Shown piece after piece: positions 1 through 10,912 of a stretch of 64,000 nt of DNA. The position numbers and the translations under genes are program-made. Numbering within the stretch: position 1 is the first letter of the stretch; each line of letters opens with the position of its first letter. The notes beneath the pieces are model-generated. The model was not told the origin of the DNA and ran no database searches. It saw only the letters and a program-made list of their open reading frames with translations. Where the stretch lies: positions 36,988,003 to 37,052,002 of the forward strand of contig NC_059075.1 in NCBI RefSeq assembly GCF_020497125.1, read 5' to 3'. Source of the stretch: Mauremys mutica (taxonomy: Eukaryota > Chordata > Testudines > Geoemydidae).

Positions 1-688
1 AGGAGAGCTATGTTTGGCACAGAACCATAGAAAGGGGTCCAAAAGTGGCTCTTGGCCATCTGTGTGCCCCCCTGATTCAGGGTCTAACCTAACTATTTCC
101 CAGACGCATCTTCTTTTCTCCAACTATGCCTGCTAGGCTTGGGACTGGGCATGGTGTGGCATATGAGCCACTACCCCACCCATTGCCCCCTTGGATATCT
201 TTACCGAAGGGGAATCCTCAGGTAGCCTGTTCAGACAGCTTTCTGCTTGCATTGTGCACTGAAGCCAGAATGGCGCTTGTTTTTAACTTTAGCATTTTAC
301 ACGTCAAAACTGAGGGGCTGCCCAGCCCTAGAATAGTGTTGTGAGCTGGAGGTCAGCATTGCGCTCCGATGACTTAGATGTATGTGCAGCCCAGGACAGG
401 AACAAGATTGAGCTGCAGAAGCACAGTTGTGTGGGGAGCCTAGAACCAGCATATCAGGGAGGATACGAGGCCAGTCAGTAAGGCTAATTTATTGAATGCA
501 GGGGTCTTAACCCTAAGCCTAACTGTGCATAAAGCAATAAGAGGCAATCTTCTTGTTCCACATGAAAGAGATGGGGAGGAAACAGACACTGGAGAACAAT
601 CAGAGCTCGATAGGAAAATTTAGTGGCAGCAAACTGAATTTATATTCCCATAAAGCTGCCTTGGTGTGAGGGTGGTTTCTTCCAGTGG
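1..688. other. No gene or repeat recognised
   Basis: All open frames are short and without recognisable protein motifs. No terminal repeats, tandem arrays or known repeat ends were seen. Probably unique or very old DNA. Confidence 0.5.
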
Positions 689-696
689 GTTTGTAT

Positions 697-820
697 TAGG
701 GTGACCAGACAGCAAATGTGAAAAATCAGGACAGGGGGCGGGGGGTAATAGGAGCCTATATAAGAAAAAGACCCAAAAATCAGGACAGTCCCTATAAAAT
801 TGGGACATCTGGTGACCCTA
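697..820 (+). mobile_element. Short hAT-like non-autonomous element (124 bp)
   Basis: The ends are inverted copies of each other: it opens with TAGGGTGACCAGA and closes with TCTGGTGACCCTA. It is flanked by an 8-bp direct repeat, gtttgtat at 689-696 and gtttgcat at 821-828 (7 of 8 match), the duplication size expected of hAT transposases. It contains no ORF, so it would have depended on a transposase elsewhere. A second copy in opposite orientation lies at 42418-42540, and the element at 19146 has similar ends. The hAT assignment is from end structure, not sequence search. Confidence 0.8.
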
Positions 821-828
821 GTTTGCAT

Positions 829-3800
829 ATTCTTGTTAATCGTTCCCCACAAAGACCGGATTCCTTTTCTTTTGTTCTTTTTTTTCTTTTCACCCTTCAA
901 TTAAAAAATGTCTAAAAGTTGTTTGTTTGGTTGTTTTTTTAAAGAGAAGAAATGAAAGGTCATCTCTTCCCCTCCACCAAGGTTCTCTTCTCGCAGCTGA
1001 GTTTGTCACTTCACATTTTAATAAACTCAATTGGTGCAGCAGCTCCTCATTGTGGGGAGGAGAGGGAAGAGGTAAATGAAATTCAGTAACAAGAATGAAT
1101 TATCACCAGGAAATTTATTTCAGCCAGACTCATACATCAGCCTTAACGGCATCCCTTCTTCCCACAGTGCACTTGGAAGGGGTGGAATTTATGCAGAATG
1201 CTGCCTGATGAAAAGCTAATGTGATTTGTGAGTATTCTTTGTATAGAAGAAGTGATGGCTGTAGGAGCCACGTTCAGACCTTGTGCAATCAATGGATTTG
1301 CATCCACTGACACCCAAAAAGAGAACAGTAACTGGGGAGGGTCACAGGTAGATATTGTCAAAAGGGGAAGGAAGACAGCACAGGGATGGAGCAGTAGGAG
1401 AAAGAGGGTTGGGAATGGTACCAGGTGATGCCAATGGATCAAAAAGGGAGTCATTAGTGATATGGGAAATGTATGGTATTCTACAGACAGAAGCAGCAGG
1501 AAAGAAGGTAATGCTAAGAAAGGAGAAGGACAGGCTCTGAACTGGGAGGGAAGTCACCAAGGGCAGGAGAAGGATTAGGTGGGGACTCATCATAGACTGG
1601 GTAATAAGTCTCCAATGGGAATGGCATATAGCAGAATGGTGGGGAGGAAAACCCCAAGAGGATGTGGGGGAAAACTGACAAGAAATCCAACAGTGAGAGG
1701 TGTAGGGATGGAGTGGGTGGAGGTTGCAAATACAGCTACTGAGCAGTTTTATAACACCTCAAAATAAAGCATCCAGTTCAATGCATCCCACGCAATGAAG
1801 TCGGTTGATTTTTCCCTGGAATTTTTTCCTTCACTTTAATGTATATTTTTCGTATGATAACAAACAGGTTGAAAGGCTTCCAAATCTACAAAAGGGTCAA
1901 TTTATAGTTAATTGCTCAGAGAATGGTTTGTAAGAGTAAGTTCTTTTGTGACCCAGGAAAGGGAGCTCAGCCTGTTTGCTCTGTTCATATTGGCCATGTC
2001 CTGACATTTTCTCAAGTCCAGTATCTGAGGTCTGACCCTGCAAAGCGGCAAAACTAGTGTAAGAGAGCAGCCAATCCACAGAGAGACCTGCCAAGATACA
2101 GTCACTCACTCTTCAGTGTGAACATCTCCAAAGGATATCTCAGAACAATAGCGATTACAAATGGAAGAGAACTATTGGATCACCTAATATATCCCCTTCA
2201 CCTCCTGCCAATGGCTATATCTGGTGAGACACTATAATTCCCTACAGCCTTTTGAAGAATATCAGCACTTAGGAAGAAGACAAAATGTTTATGGTGGTGT
2301 AAGACATATTGAGACATACTGGATATCCTGGAAATAGAAATAATGAATGAAGGAAGCATAGATGACTTGTGCCTTCCCATACTGGATAGGCACAATCTAA
2401 AGGGGAGGACATATGACCACCCCATGTGTCTCCTCTGCCCAGTGACCCCTCCTGCCCTGCACCCTGCCCGGGGCCTCTGTGTTCTCCCAACCCCACATTA
2501 TTTGCGGGGGGCAGTGGGGAATGCTCTGTCCTTCTCTCCCTGTGCCTCCCCCGCCCCCAGCATAGTTGGCTGCTCTCCCTGGCAGCCGGGCAGGGAGTGG
2601 GACAGAGCTGCTTCTGCCTGAGAGAGCCTGGCTGGGAGCTCGGCTGCCAGGGACAGGGACCGATTAAGCCAGAGCCCCTCTTGCCCCAGCATGCTTGGCC
2701 CCCATCCCCTGAGAGTGTGGAGCAATATGATATAAAAGGGAAGTGGTGGATGTTCTGTTGTTTATAGGGAACTGATAAATGGGAAGAAAAATAAATGAAC
2801 TTTCTCCCTCTCATGCACTCATCCCCATAGCTTCTGGGCATCAAGTCCTAATAGACCCTTTCCAACTCTGGTTTGTATGACCATTTTTATTCCAAAAGTG
2901 AAACAAATACCAAATCAGATCATGAACAATGGCAATTATCCCCCTCCCCAACCCCGCTCCACCCTGCCCCAAACACACACTGCCCGTGAGAGGAGAATGA
3001 ATTGTGACTGGACCATGAGATATTCCATAGTCCATACAACAAACTCCAGTTAGTTACTTTTTGTATCAGTTCATCCTGCCTGCCACAAACACAGACCCTG
3101 TGATCAGAGGCCACCACAGAAGAAATAAATCACAGCAGGTTTGTTTTACTACCAGACAATAAATCCAAGATGAGACAAAGGGGTCCTGTGAGGGCTTGTG
3201 CAAGCCTCTGTGTTCAATTCTGGGACTTAGGAAGGAGAATCTCCACTTTCATTTGGAGGCAATAAGTCTCTGGGCCTCTTCTTTGCAAAGAATAGCTATG
3301 AAAGCACACACATCTAAACAGATCACTGAAACTGAAAGCAACAAAGGAAACTGAAAGCTTGGCTCTCCTTCTGCACCAAGAGATGGAGGGTATCTGAAGA
3401 TCCACACAAACACACCCACTTTCATGTAAAATGAATAAGTTATGTTTGAAGTGTATCCCTGAGGCCAGCTCTGCATACAGGGATATGATCCTGCGGGACA
3501 GGAATTGATTATATTAGAGGGTAAGCGGGGATGATAACATATGTTTAGACCTATTCAAGGCCAACTCTGCTTACTAACATTTTTAACCAAATCTTAGCCT
3601 TGGGCCCAGCTACTTGTTGGTTATGCAGGCAGGTATTGCCCTGTGGCTGTGCTTGTCAGTAGTGCAGCTATTCTTCCAGGAAAACTCTTCTTCTGCCCAC
3701 TGAAAAGGGCTGTTAAAAGTGTTTTAGAGGATGCACTTGGATGGTACTTATGCAGGCAACGCACATACACACCCCTATTCGTTTCAGAAGGAGGAGGAGG

Positions 3801-4052
3801 AGAGAGAAGGGCAAACTGCAGAGGCATTGAGTAGGAGTCCTGCAGCTGCTGTTCCCCACGCCAGTATCAGTCTGGCCAGCTCCAGTCCAGCATTTGAAGA
3901 GGCAGTACTGAGAGGAACTTTGAATGCCACTTATCCTCACATTTTTTCCCTCAATAGAGGACAGAAGCAGTCCCACACCTAGCTCCCCAGCTAGGGGAGA
4001 CCCCAGGTAGACTGCAAGGAGTCAGGGGAAATCTACCCATTCAGAAACCAAA
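829..4052. other. No gene recognised; one GC-rich block
   Basis: Mostly unique-looking AT-rich DNA. A GC-rich patch at about 2400-2720 contains a 14-bp inverted repeat around 2577-2590 and 2639-2653, and gives rise to overlapping proline/glycine-rich open frames that look compositional rather than coding. A TATA-like string at about 2727-2740 follows it, but nothing else suggests a promoter. Confidence 0.45.
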
Positions 4053-5780
4053 ATCATAGAATCATAGATTAGGGTTGGAAGAGACCTCAGGAGGTCATCT
4101 AGTCCAACCCCCTGCTCAAAGCAGGACCAGTCCCCAACTAAATCATCCCAGCCAGGGCTTTGTCAAGCCGGGCCTTAAAAACCTCTAAGGATGGAGATTC
4201 CACCACCTCCCTAGGTAACCCATTCCAGTGCTTCACCACCATCCTAATGAAATAGTTTTTCCTAATATCCAACCTAGACCTCCCCCACTGCAACTTGAGA
4301 CCATTGCTCCTTGTTCTGTCATCTGCCACCACTGAGAACAGCCTAGCTCCATCCTCTTTGGAGGCCCCCTTCAGGTAATTGAAGGCTGCTATCAAATCCC
4401 CTTCACTGTTCTCTTCTGCATACTAAATAACCCCAGTTCGCTCAGCCCCTCCTCATAAGTCATGTGCCCCAACCCCCAAATCATTTTCAATGCCCTCCAT
4501 TGGACTCTCTCCAATTTGTCCACATCCTTTCTGTAATGGGGGGACCAAAACTAGACACAATACTCCAGATGTGGACTCACCAGTGCTGAATAGAGGGGAA
4601 TATAATTTCTGTTGATCTGCTGGCAATGCTCCTACTAATGCAGCCCAATATGCCATTAGCCTTCTTGGCAACAAGGGCACACTGTTGACTTAATACCAAC
4701 TTCTCATCCACTGTAATTCCCAGGTCCTTTTCTGCAGAACTGTTGCTTAGCCAGTCGGTCCCCAGCCTGTAGCAGTGCATGGGATTCTTCCATCCTAAGT
4801 GCAGGACTCTGCACTTGTCTTGTTGAACCTCATCAGATTTCTTTTGGCCCAATCCTCCAATTTGTCTATGTCACTCTGGACCCTATCCCTACACTCCAGC
4901 ATATCTACGTCTCCCCCTAGCTCAGTGTCATCCGTGAACTTGCTGAAGGTGCAATCCATCCCATCATCCAGATCATTAATGAAGATGTTGAACAAAACCG
5001 TCCCTAGGACTGAACCCTGGGGCACTCCTCTTGATACCGGCTGCCAACTAGACATCGAGCTGTTGATCACTAGCCGTTGAGCCCGACGATCTAGCCAGCT
5101 TTCTATCCACCTTATAGTCCATTCATCCAGCCCATACTTCTTTAACTTGCTGGCAAGAATACTGTGAGATACCGTATCAAAAGCTTTGCTAAAGTCAAGG
5201 AATAATACATCCACTGCTTTCGCCTCATCCACAGAGCCAATCATAGAAGGCAATTAGGTTAGTCAGGCATGACTTGCCTTTGGTGAATCCATGCTGACTG
5301 TTCCTGATCACTTTCCTCTCCTCGACGGGCTTCAAAATTGATTCCTTGAGGATCTGCTCCATGATTTTTCCAGGGACTGAGGTGAGGCTGACTGGCCTGT
5401 AGTTCCCCAGATCCTCCTCCTTCCCTTTTTTAAAGATGGGAACTACATTAGCCTTTTTCCAGTAATCCAGGACCTCACCCGCATGCCATGATTTTTCAAA
5501 GATAATGGCCAATGGCTCTGCAATTATATCAGCCAACTCCCTCAGCACCCTTGGATGCAGTGCATCCGGCCCCATGGACTTGTGCATGTCCAGTTTTTCT
5601 AAATAGTCCTTAACCTGTTCTTTCACCACTGCGGGCTGCTCACCTCCTCCTCATACTGTGCTGCCCAGTGCAGCAGTTTGGGAGCTTACCTTGTCTGTGA
5701 AGTCTGAGGCAAAAAAAAGCATTGAGTACTTCAGGTTTTTCCACATCATCTGTCACTAGGTTCCATTCTCCAACCAGTAC
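4053..5780 (-). mobile_element. CR1 LINE, 5'-truncated, minus strand
   Basis: CR1 non-LTR retrotransposon. Its 3' end is at 4053, where the typical short repeated tail (read on the plus strand as atagaatcatag) joins the conserved 3' untranslated segment. Moving rightward on the plus strand one meets the C-terminal, thumb and reverse-transcriptase parts of ORF2 in reverse order. It ends near 5780 inside the segment preceding the reverse transcriptase, so the endonuclease and ORF1 are missing. Such 5' truncation is usual for CR1. The right boundary is approximate. The copy is inactive: the frame is broken at several points. Confidence 0.9.
4138..5629 (-). pseudogene. CR1 ORF2 reverse-transcriptase pseudogene
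   Basis: A decayed ORF2 that would have copied CR1 RNA into DNA at the target site. Fragment 5225-5629 (134 aa) holds the N-terminal reverse-transcriptase blocks, including [13 protein letters not shown] and NYRPVSLTS. Fragment 4795-5253 (152 aa) continues with FLDFSKAFD (residues 18-26, first catalytic Asp), GVPQGSVLG (76-84) and FTDD (106-109). The family normally has FADD/YADD there, so alanine is replaced by threonine, consistent with a CpG transition. Fragments 4577-4852, 4453-4680 and 4138-4395 carry C-terminal pieces such as LVVHWNGLP-like [11 protein letters not shown] (seen as [11 protein letters not shown]). Frameshifts between fragments show it is dead. Family assignment is secure; exact fragment joins are not. 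Confidence 0.9.
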
Positions 5781-7322
5781 TCATGTGTCCCAGACATGAC
5801 CACCACCCCACAACCAGAGGATCATCTGCCTCCCACACTACCTCTGACAGAACAAACCACAAGACTCTTGTCTGCCACTACTGCTACTGTGAGGAACAGC
5901 GGCTAGGTTGGGGAGTCTCCATAAGGTGCTGCAGAGAGGCAGCACTGTGGGTTGATAAGTGTTGAGCCCAGGGTGGAGGGACTCAGATGTTGATGGGAGT
6001 GGGAAGTTTAATGAATATGAGGAAGGGGGAGGAACATTGGATTGATTGATATTTGGAGGGGGGGTAAAGAGGAGAGTAGTCAGGGAAAGAGACATTAATC
6101 ACTGACTGAAGTTGACAGTTTTTGAGACAGCCTCTGTTAAAGTGTAAGCAACACATCTCTGTGAAATGTTATTTTGTGTTAGCCACAGGATCAGTTTATC
6201 AGAGTGGAGAGGAACCTAATGTTTTTAAATAGGTCTGGCCTTCTAGCTTTACTTATATTAATTCTGGACAAGAGCAATGATATCTTCTGAGCTCCACTGA
6301 TACACTTGCTTTGCTTTGCTTACATGGCCATAGAGGCTCATAATGTTAGGGCTGAACTCTAGCAACTTTCTGCTTCCTCCTTTTCCTTTATTTTCTTTTC
6401 AACTGAACATTTGTGAGTGTAGTGGGATATGAAAGTGATGAACTAAGCACAGGTGTGAGGCAGGCATACAGCAAGGCATCACTGTGCAAACTTCCACACA
6501 GAGCTCTGTCAATGCTCCTCTGTCTTGACTTCACCACCCACTCCCCTGCTATTCCAGTTCTGCCCACATCCAACACCCACTGAGATCTGACATGACACCT
6601 CAAGCTTCACCTGCAAATCACACCGCCTCTTCCCCAAACCTCCAACTGCTATAACAGTCCCCCTCCCCCATGCACATTTAGTTCTAACGCAACTCAATCC
6701 TGACTTGCAAACCACCCCCTGTGATTATAAAACCACAGTTTAACAGAAGTCGGTGAAAACAATGTGGTAAAGTAGAGCAAAGATCTTTTTTTGCGTCACT
6801 TTGACTGTAACATATATAAAAGTATTGAAGGAAATCATGTGGGAAATTGAGACAAAAACAATTTTATCAAGCATAATTTTGGCTTGAAATACAGTGGATA
6901 AAAAGCCTTTGTTTGGGAAAATGGCATTAGTTGAGATCACAATGGAAAAACCACATTTTTAAAAAAAAAAAAAGATTGTTTCCACACTACAGACAAAAAT
7001 CTCGTTCCTTTTACATTGGACCAGATTAACCACTGTAGCATCAGCCAGGTCATCAAAGGAGCTGAAAGACAGACAAGAGATCAGAGGCTTACTGGACTAT
7101 CTCTCATGATGACCAAGCTTACAGACTGGAAAACCTTTCAGGCTTATGTTCACATTTCCTGCTCAAAAATAGCTCCCTCCTATTTCCTTTTTGACCTTAT
7201 AAACTGTTCTGGTCAAGATTTTCAAAAATGACTAGTTATATTACCTTGATTTTTGGATGCTCAACTTTTCATAGAAATGCATGTTTCCACAAAAAAATTA
7301 ATCAGGAAGGTTTCCTCGGGTG
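5781..7322. other. No gene recognised
   Basis: No ORF with recognisable motifs and no repeat ends found. A short poly-A tract lies at about 6960-6973. Confidence 0.5.
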
Positions 7323-7486
7323 CAGGGTGTAATTTCTGGTCAACACATTCTGGACAGAATCTGAGTTTCTGTCTAACTCAGACAGGGGTGTGACTTGAAA
7401 GTGCCTCCCTCGTATCCTAGGTGAGTGCCCTAACCACTGGACTATGGGCTATTCTTGCTCTTATGTTGACCAGAAATTATACCCTG
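7323..7486. mobile_element. Short inverted-repeat element with a tRNA-like insert
   Basis: Terminal inverted repeats of 23 bp at 7323-7345 and 7464-7486 match at 22 of 23 positions; the ends read CAGGG and CCCTG. Between them, on the minus strand, sits a tRNA-like module: box-A-like tagtccagtgg at 7444-7434 and a degraded box-B-like ctttcaagtc at 7401-7392, starting 43 nt apart as in a real tRNA gene. No clean target duplication was found. The same kind of module recurs at 27288-27429 and 45748-45878. Confidence 0.6.
7392..7444 (-). other. tRNA-like module (A/B-box arrangement), degraded
   Basis: Read on the minus strand, agtggttagggcactcacc resembles the D-arm to anticodon-arm part of tRNA-Glu, and the B-box position is correct. 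Box B is mutated, and flanking acceptor-stem pairing is not evident. This is a relic inside a repeat, not a functional tRNA gene. Confidence 0.45.
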
Positions 7487-7714
7487 GACAGGATAAGAGG
7501 GTTACCTGGAAGTGTTTTTCCCTAAGTGGAGCTATGAACCTGTTGCTGCATCAGTTAAAGCAATAATAATTGAAAATGGATGATTATTTCTCTTTTTCCA
7601 CTTTCTTACCTGTCTATCTGCCTTTCATGGGCCTTTCTTTCCATTTCTTTTGTGTTTAAAAAAAATGATTAACCTCAAACAATTAAACTGTTTAGAATGT
7701 ACTTTTCATAATAA

Positions 7715-8038
7715 ACCTGTGAAACTCATTGCCACAAGATATTAAGAAAAAGAGATTACTGTAGTAGGATTCAAAAAAGAATAAGATAGTCACATGAATA
7801 ACAAGGCTATCCAGTTATATTAGCTAGAATAGAAATGTATGGAGGCTAGAAAGTCTCATGCTCCAGGCTGCACACCAATCATTAAATATCTGTGGATAAA
7901 GTAGGAATATCCACAGGGTGATGTTTGTGTATAATTGTTAAACAGCTTCCTTTTAATCACTTAGTACCAAGCATTATTGATGACAGGATACTGGACTAGA
8001 TGGGCCATTGATAGGAAAATATGCTCCTGTGTTTTTTA
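7715..8038 (+). mobile_element. Old CR1 3' fragment, plus strand
   Basis: Starts near a segment reading gaaactcattgccacaagat, typical of the CR1 ORF2 C-terminus and stop region. It ends with ggatactggactagatgggcc, the conserved near-3'-end block. It is much more diverged than the CR1 copies at 4053 or 45946, so probably older. Boundaries are approximate. Confidence 0.7.
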
Positions 8039-8151
8039 AACTACAGAGATACTCTGAAAAAATTACTCTAAAAATGGCTATGTGGGGTAACATGCATATA
8101 GTTCCTCAATGATTTCCGGGTCAAGTGTGTTCATTGTACATATAAAAATAT

Positions 8152-8172
8152 GTTGTTGTTGTTGTTGTTGTT
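8152..8172. repeat. (GTT)n microsatellite
   Basis: About seven uninterrupted GTT units. Confidence 0.9.
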
Positions 8173-8173
8173 T

Positions 8174-9526
8174 TCTTCAGCTGCCTGTGCTGTAGAAAGC
8201 CTGGACTATGAGAGTGAAGCTGGGTTTTTTTCCATCTTGTAACTCAGCAATAAAAGTGTTCTGCAGGCCACATTATTCTTGGTAAACATATGGGTGACCC
8301 CAGTGTCGCTGAAGGATTTGCACAGGTGGAGCTGATTGAAATGTAGTTAACAATTCTGTTTATGATGCACAACAAGAATAGGCTGCTCCTTGGCTCTGCT
8401 GGCCTGACAGAAATAAAAAGCAGTAAAATCTTATTTTTGTTACCAAAGTCAACAGATCTGACTGTGTATACACAGAGGGAGAAGGTCTGGTGAGCTAGAA
8501 GGAGCCATTGTTACACTGTCACTTGTCTGAGGTGAACCAGAGAGCCATGTTTGCTTCATTTTTCCAGTAAGAAAAAGGAAGTCTGTGCTTCAACAGGATT
8601 TTTTCGATGAAATGAAGAAAAGGAGATTGAAAGAGTAAATGCTTGTAATTTGTCTCTTCCTACTTTTTTTTTTAATTCTCTTTTCTGGTGTATGGGTCTC
8701 TTTCTCCCCCCTTTGCTTTTCCCTAGCTGAAAGACCTTACAGTAAACAGCTCAGTGTAATACAATGACACAATTTCCCCAGTTCCCCTGTTCCTGGTACA
8801 TCCCCTCTCCCAGCTCACTGTTCCAGTCCTGGTACTTTATACAGCTCTGTCAATGCAACTCAGTCCCAACTTGCCATTCCAGTTTGTTCCAGTCTTGAGT
8901 CCCCCTACAATTCCACCAGTGCCTTTCAGTACTCATATATAACATGCTCCTTTTAGAGACTGCCATTTCTTCCTAACTGTGCCCTGATTTGGGGATATAT
9001 AGAAATGGAGACTAGGATGAGACCCACCAAAGGCCTATCACTCAGGCATTCAATATTAGAACCAAGAGTCCATATTGCTCAATGGTGGAATTCCCTTACC
9101 TCAGTGGAACGACACTAGGGAGGAATTTGGTCCATGGGCTCCAGAGCTGAAAAAAGGACTAACCCCAAACAGTTGCATTGCCTGGCATCTGCAAATCCTA
9201 CATCTGGTGACATAGGCACACAAGTGGAGGCCTCACAGTCCTACCACAACCTATCCAAAAAAAAGAGTAGTAGAGGATTGTCCTCCAAGCTACCTAGAGA
9301 GGCTTCCAAAGAGGAAAAAACAAACAAACAAAAACAAAAAAAACAGAGAGAAATTAGAGGACATGAGAAAAAAATGGAAAACTGGCAACTGAGAATGCTC
9401 TATAGTGCCCCCAACTCTTTCCTGTTCTCCATGTCTCCTTTTTCACTTTCCTTTCTCTCATCTTCTTTGCCTTCTCTGGTTCCTGGTGCCTACTTTCCCT
9501 TGCATTGTCCTCCTTTATTCTTTTCT
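8174..9526. other. No gene recognised; short A-rich tract
   Basis: A purine-rich, AAAC-type low-complexity tract at about 9318-9345 lies inside a 218-codon open frame (9134-9790). That frame runs into the GC-rich element at 9535, so it is an accident of composition and not a gene. Confidence 0.5.
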
Positions 9527-9534
9527 GTAGTTTG

Positions 9535-9734
9535 CAGGGGCGGTTCTAGGCCCCAGCACACCGTGGGGGAGCGCTCTGCCGGTCGCCGGGAGGGCGACAG
9601 GCGGCTCCGGTGGACCTCCCGCAGGCATGCGGGAGGTCCACCGGAGCCACCTGCCGCCCTCCCGGCGACCGGTAGAGCGCCCCCCGCGGCATGCCACCCT
9701 GCTTGGGGTGGCAAAATGTCTAGAGCCGCCCCTG
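9535..9734. mobile_element. GC-rich foldback hAT-like element (200 bp)
   Basis: Opens with CAGGGGCGGTTCTAG and closes with CTAGAGCCGCCCCTG, inverted copies of each other. An exact 8-bp target duplication, gtagtttg, lies at 9527-9534 and 9735-9742. The interior is almost one long palindrome: a perfect 21-bp stem at 9603-9623 and 9628-9648 with a 4-base loop, extended outward with mismatches to about 9565-9690. It has no coding capacity. Related elements are at 40453, 41000 and 63907. Confidence 0.88.
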
Positions 9735-10019
9735 GTAGTTTGTCTACTGTTAGAGCTTATAGCTGTACTGTCAGGATGATATTAGTATGAGTACGGGAAT
9801 TTGGAGAAGGTGGGTCCCTATGATTTCCCAGAAACCATTTCATAAGATCATTACTGTGTTTTTCTGCAGTTATTGGCCCTGCTGAATGTAATTAAACAAA
9901 TTATTTTCCATTCACAGCTTGGTTACTAAAGAATCACACAGAGCATCACATCCCCTTCTCACAGGAATAAGAGATGGGGAAGTAGAAAAGACTTAGCCCA
10001 CTACAACATATCACCTAGC

Positions 10020-10165
10020 CTAACCCCACACCAACAGGCTGGGGCAGAATCATCCCTGGAAGTCTAGTTTGTCCAATTTTAAATAACTCAGCAATCCACC
10101 ACTTCCCTGGGTGGACTATTTGACAATCCAACAGCTCCGAGCCTAATAATGGTCACAGAGGATAG
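10020..10165 (-). mobile_element. Ancient CR1-like remnant, minus strand
   Basis: The stretch around tccaccacttccctgggtgg matches the minus-strand block found in younger CR1 copies of this window (compare about 4200-4215), embedded in otherwise diverged sequence. Boundaries are vague. Confidence 0.5.
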
Positions 10166-10384
10166 CTGCACAGTCTAAACCTGTATTTGGCAATGTCTGG
10201 ATGCAGCTGCAGCAATGGGCACCCTCGAAATGCCTACAGTAGGAAAGACACCCAGAATCCCTGGAATTCCTTGCAGTTTGCTGTGTGTGAGGCTAAGACC
10301 TTATGAGGCCACAGTGCCTCCCATTCTTGCACAAGCCATTGATCTTGGATAATCATTGTTCTTTTTTAAGTCATCACACCTTCC

Positions 10385-10505
10385 AGAGCCATCGTGCTGT
10401 TTGGTAGTAAGCTCTCGGAGGTATGGACCTATGCAGGGAGCATACCTCCATAAAGTGCTCTGTACATTTATAGCATTGTGTACATATTCACAGTAATAGT
10501 AATGC
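10385..10505 (+). repeat. Possible L2-like 3' end
   Basis: The order taagctct, a purine-rich middle, then a gtgctctgtacat-like block resembles the L2-type 3' end seen more clearly at 17795. Weak and old. Confidence 0.3.
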
Positions 10506-10812
10506 AGTTTGTGGAGCACTTCTGAAAAGTACTAGACACATATTATTCTTTCCCTTCCTCTTCTTTCTCTATCTCGCCAATTTCAGTCCTCTTACTTCAT
10601 GCACTGCTGCGGCGTAAGTCCCTGTAGTGCTGAGTCAATGACTGGCAATTGGCTACGGCTTCTGTCACTGCCAGCAAAGCAAACAGGGTGCCAATGGATT
10701 TAGCAACAAATGTGGCGTCATCAGCAGTAAGAGGATTTTTACAAAAACTAATGAATAGAACCAGAGGCCCAGCTGCACGCAATCCTGGGTATGTTAAACA
10801 ACCGCACGTGTG

Positions 10813-10912
10813 GGGTTTGAGCCTGACCTCTCTTACTTTGGTGTAAATCAGGAGTTAATCAGTAAGCAAGGGGAGTTACGCCAGTGTAAGTGAGAGCTGA
10901 ATCAGCCCCCAT
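10813..10912. mobile_element. Palindromic short element, family P
   Basis: The left end (gagcctgacctctcttac) and right end (gtaagtgagagctgaatcag, then ccc) are imperfect inverted copies, and the inner arms (ggtgtaaatcagg and its mirror) continue the symmetry. Similar degraded copies are at 24085, 24613, 40028, 58403 and elsewhere, so this is a dispersed, non-coding inverted-repeat family. Confidence 0.6.

Noticed and set aside
2727..2741. TATA-like sequence after a GC-rich patch, possible promoter
   Set aside because: No downstream coding exon and no other promoter feature; such strings are frequent in AT-rich DNA.
9134..9790. 218-codon open frame
   Set aside because: Runs from A-rich low-complexity DNA into a GC-rich transposable element; no domain, and the second half is the element's palindrome translated.
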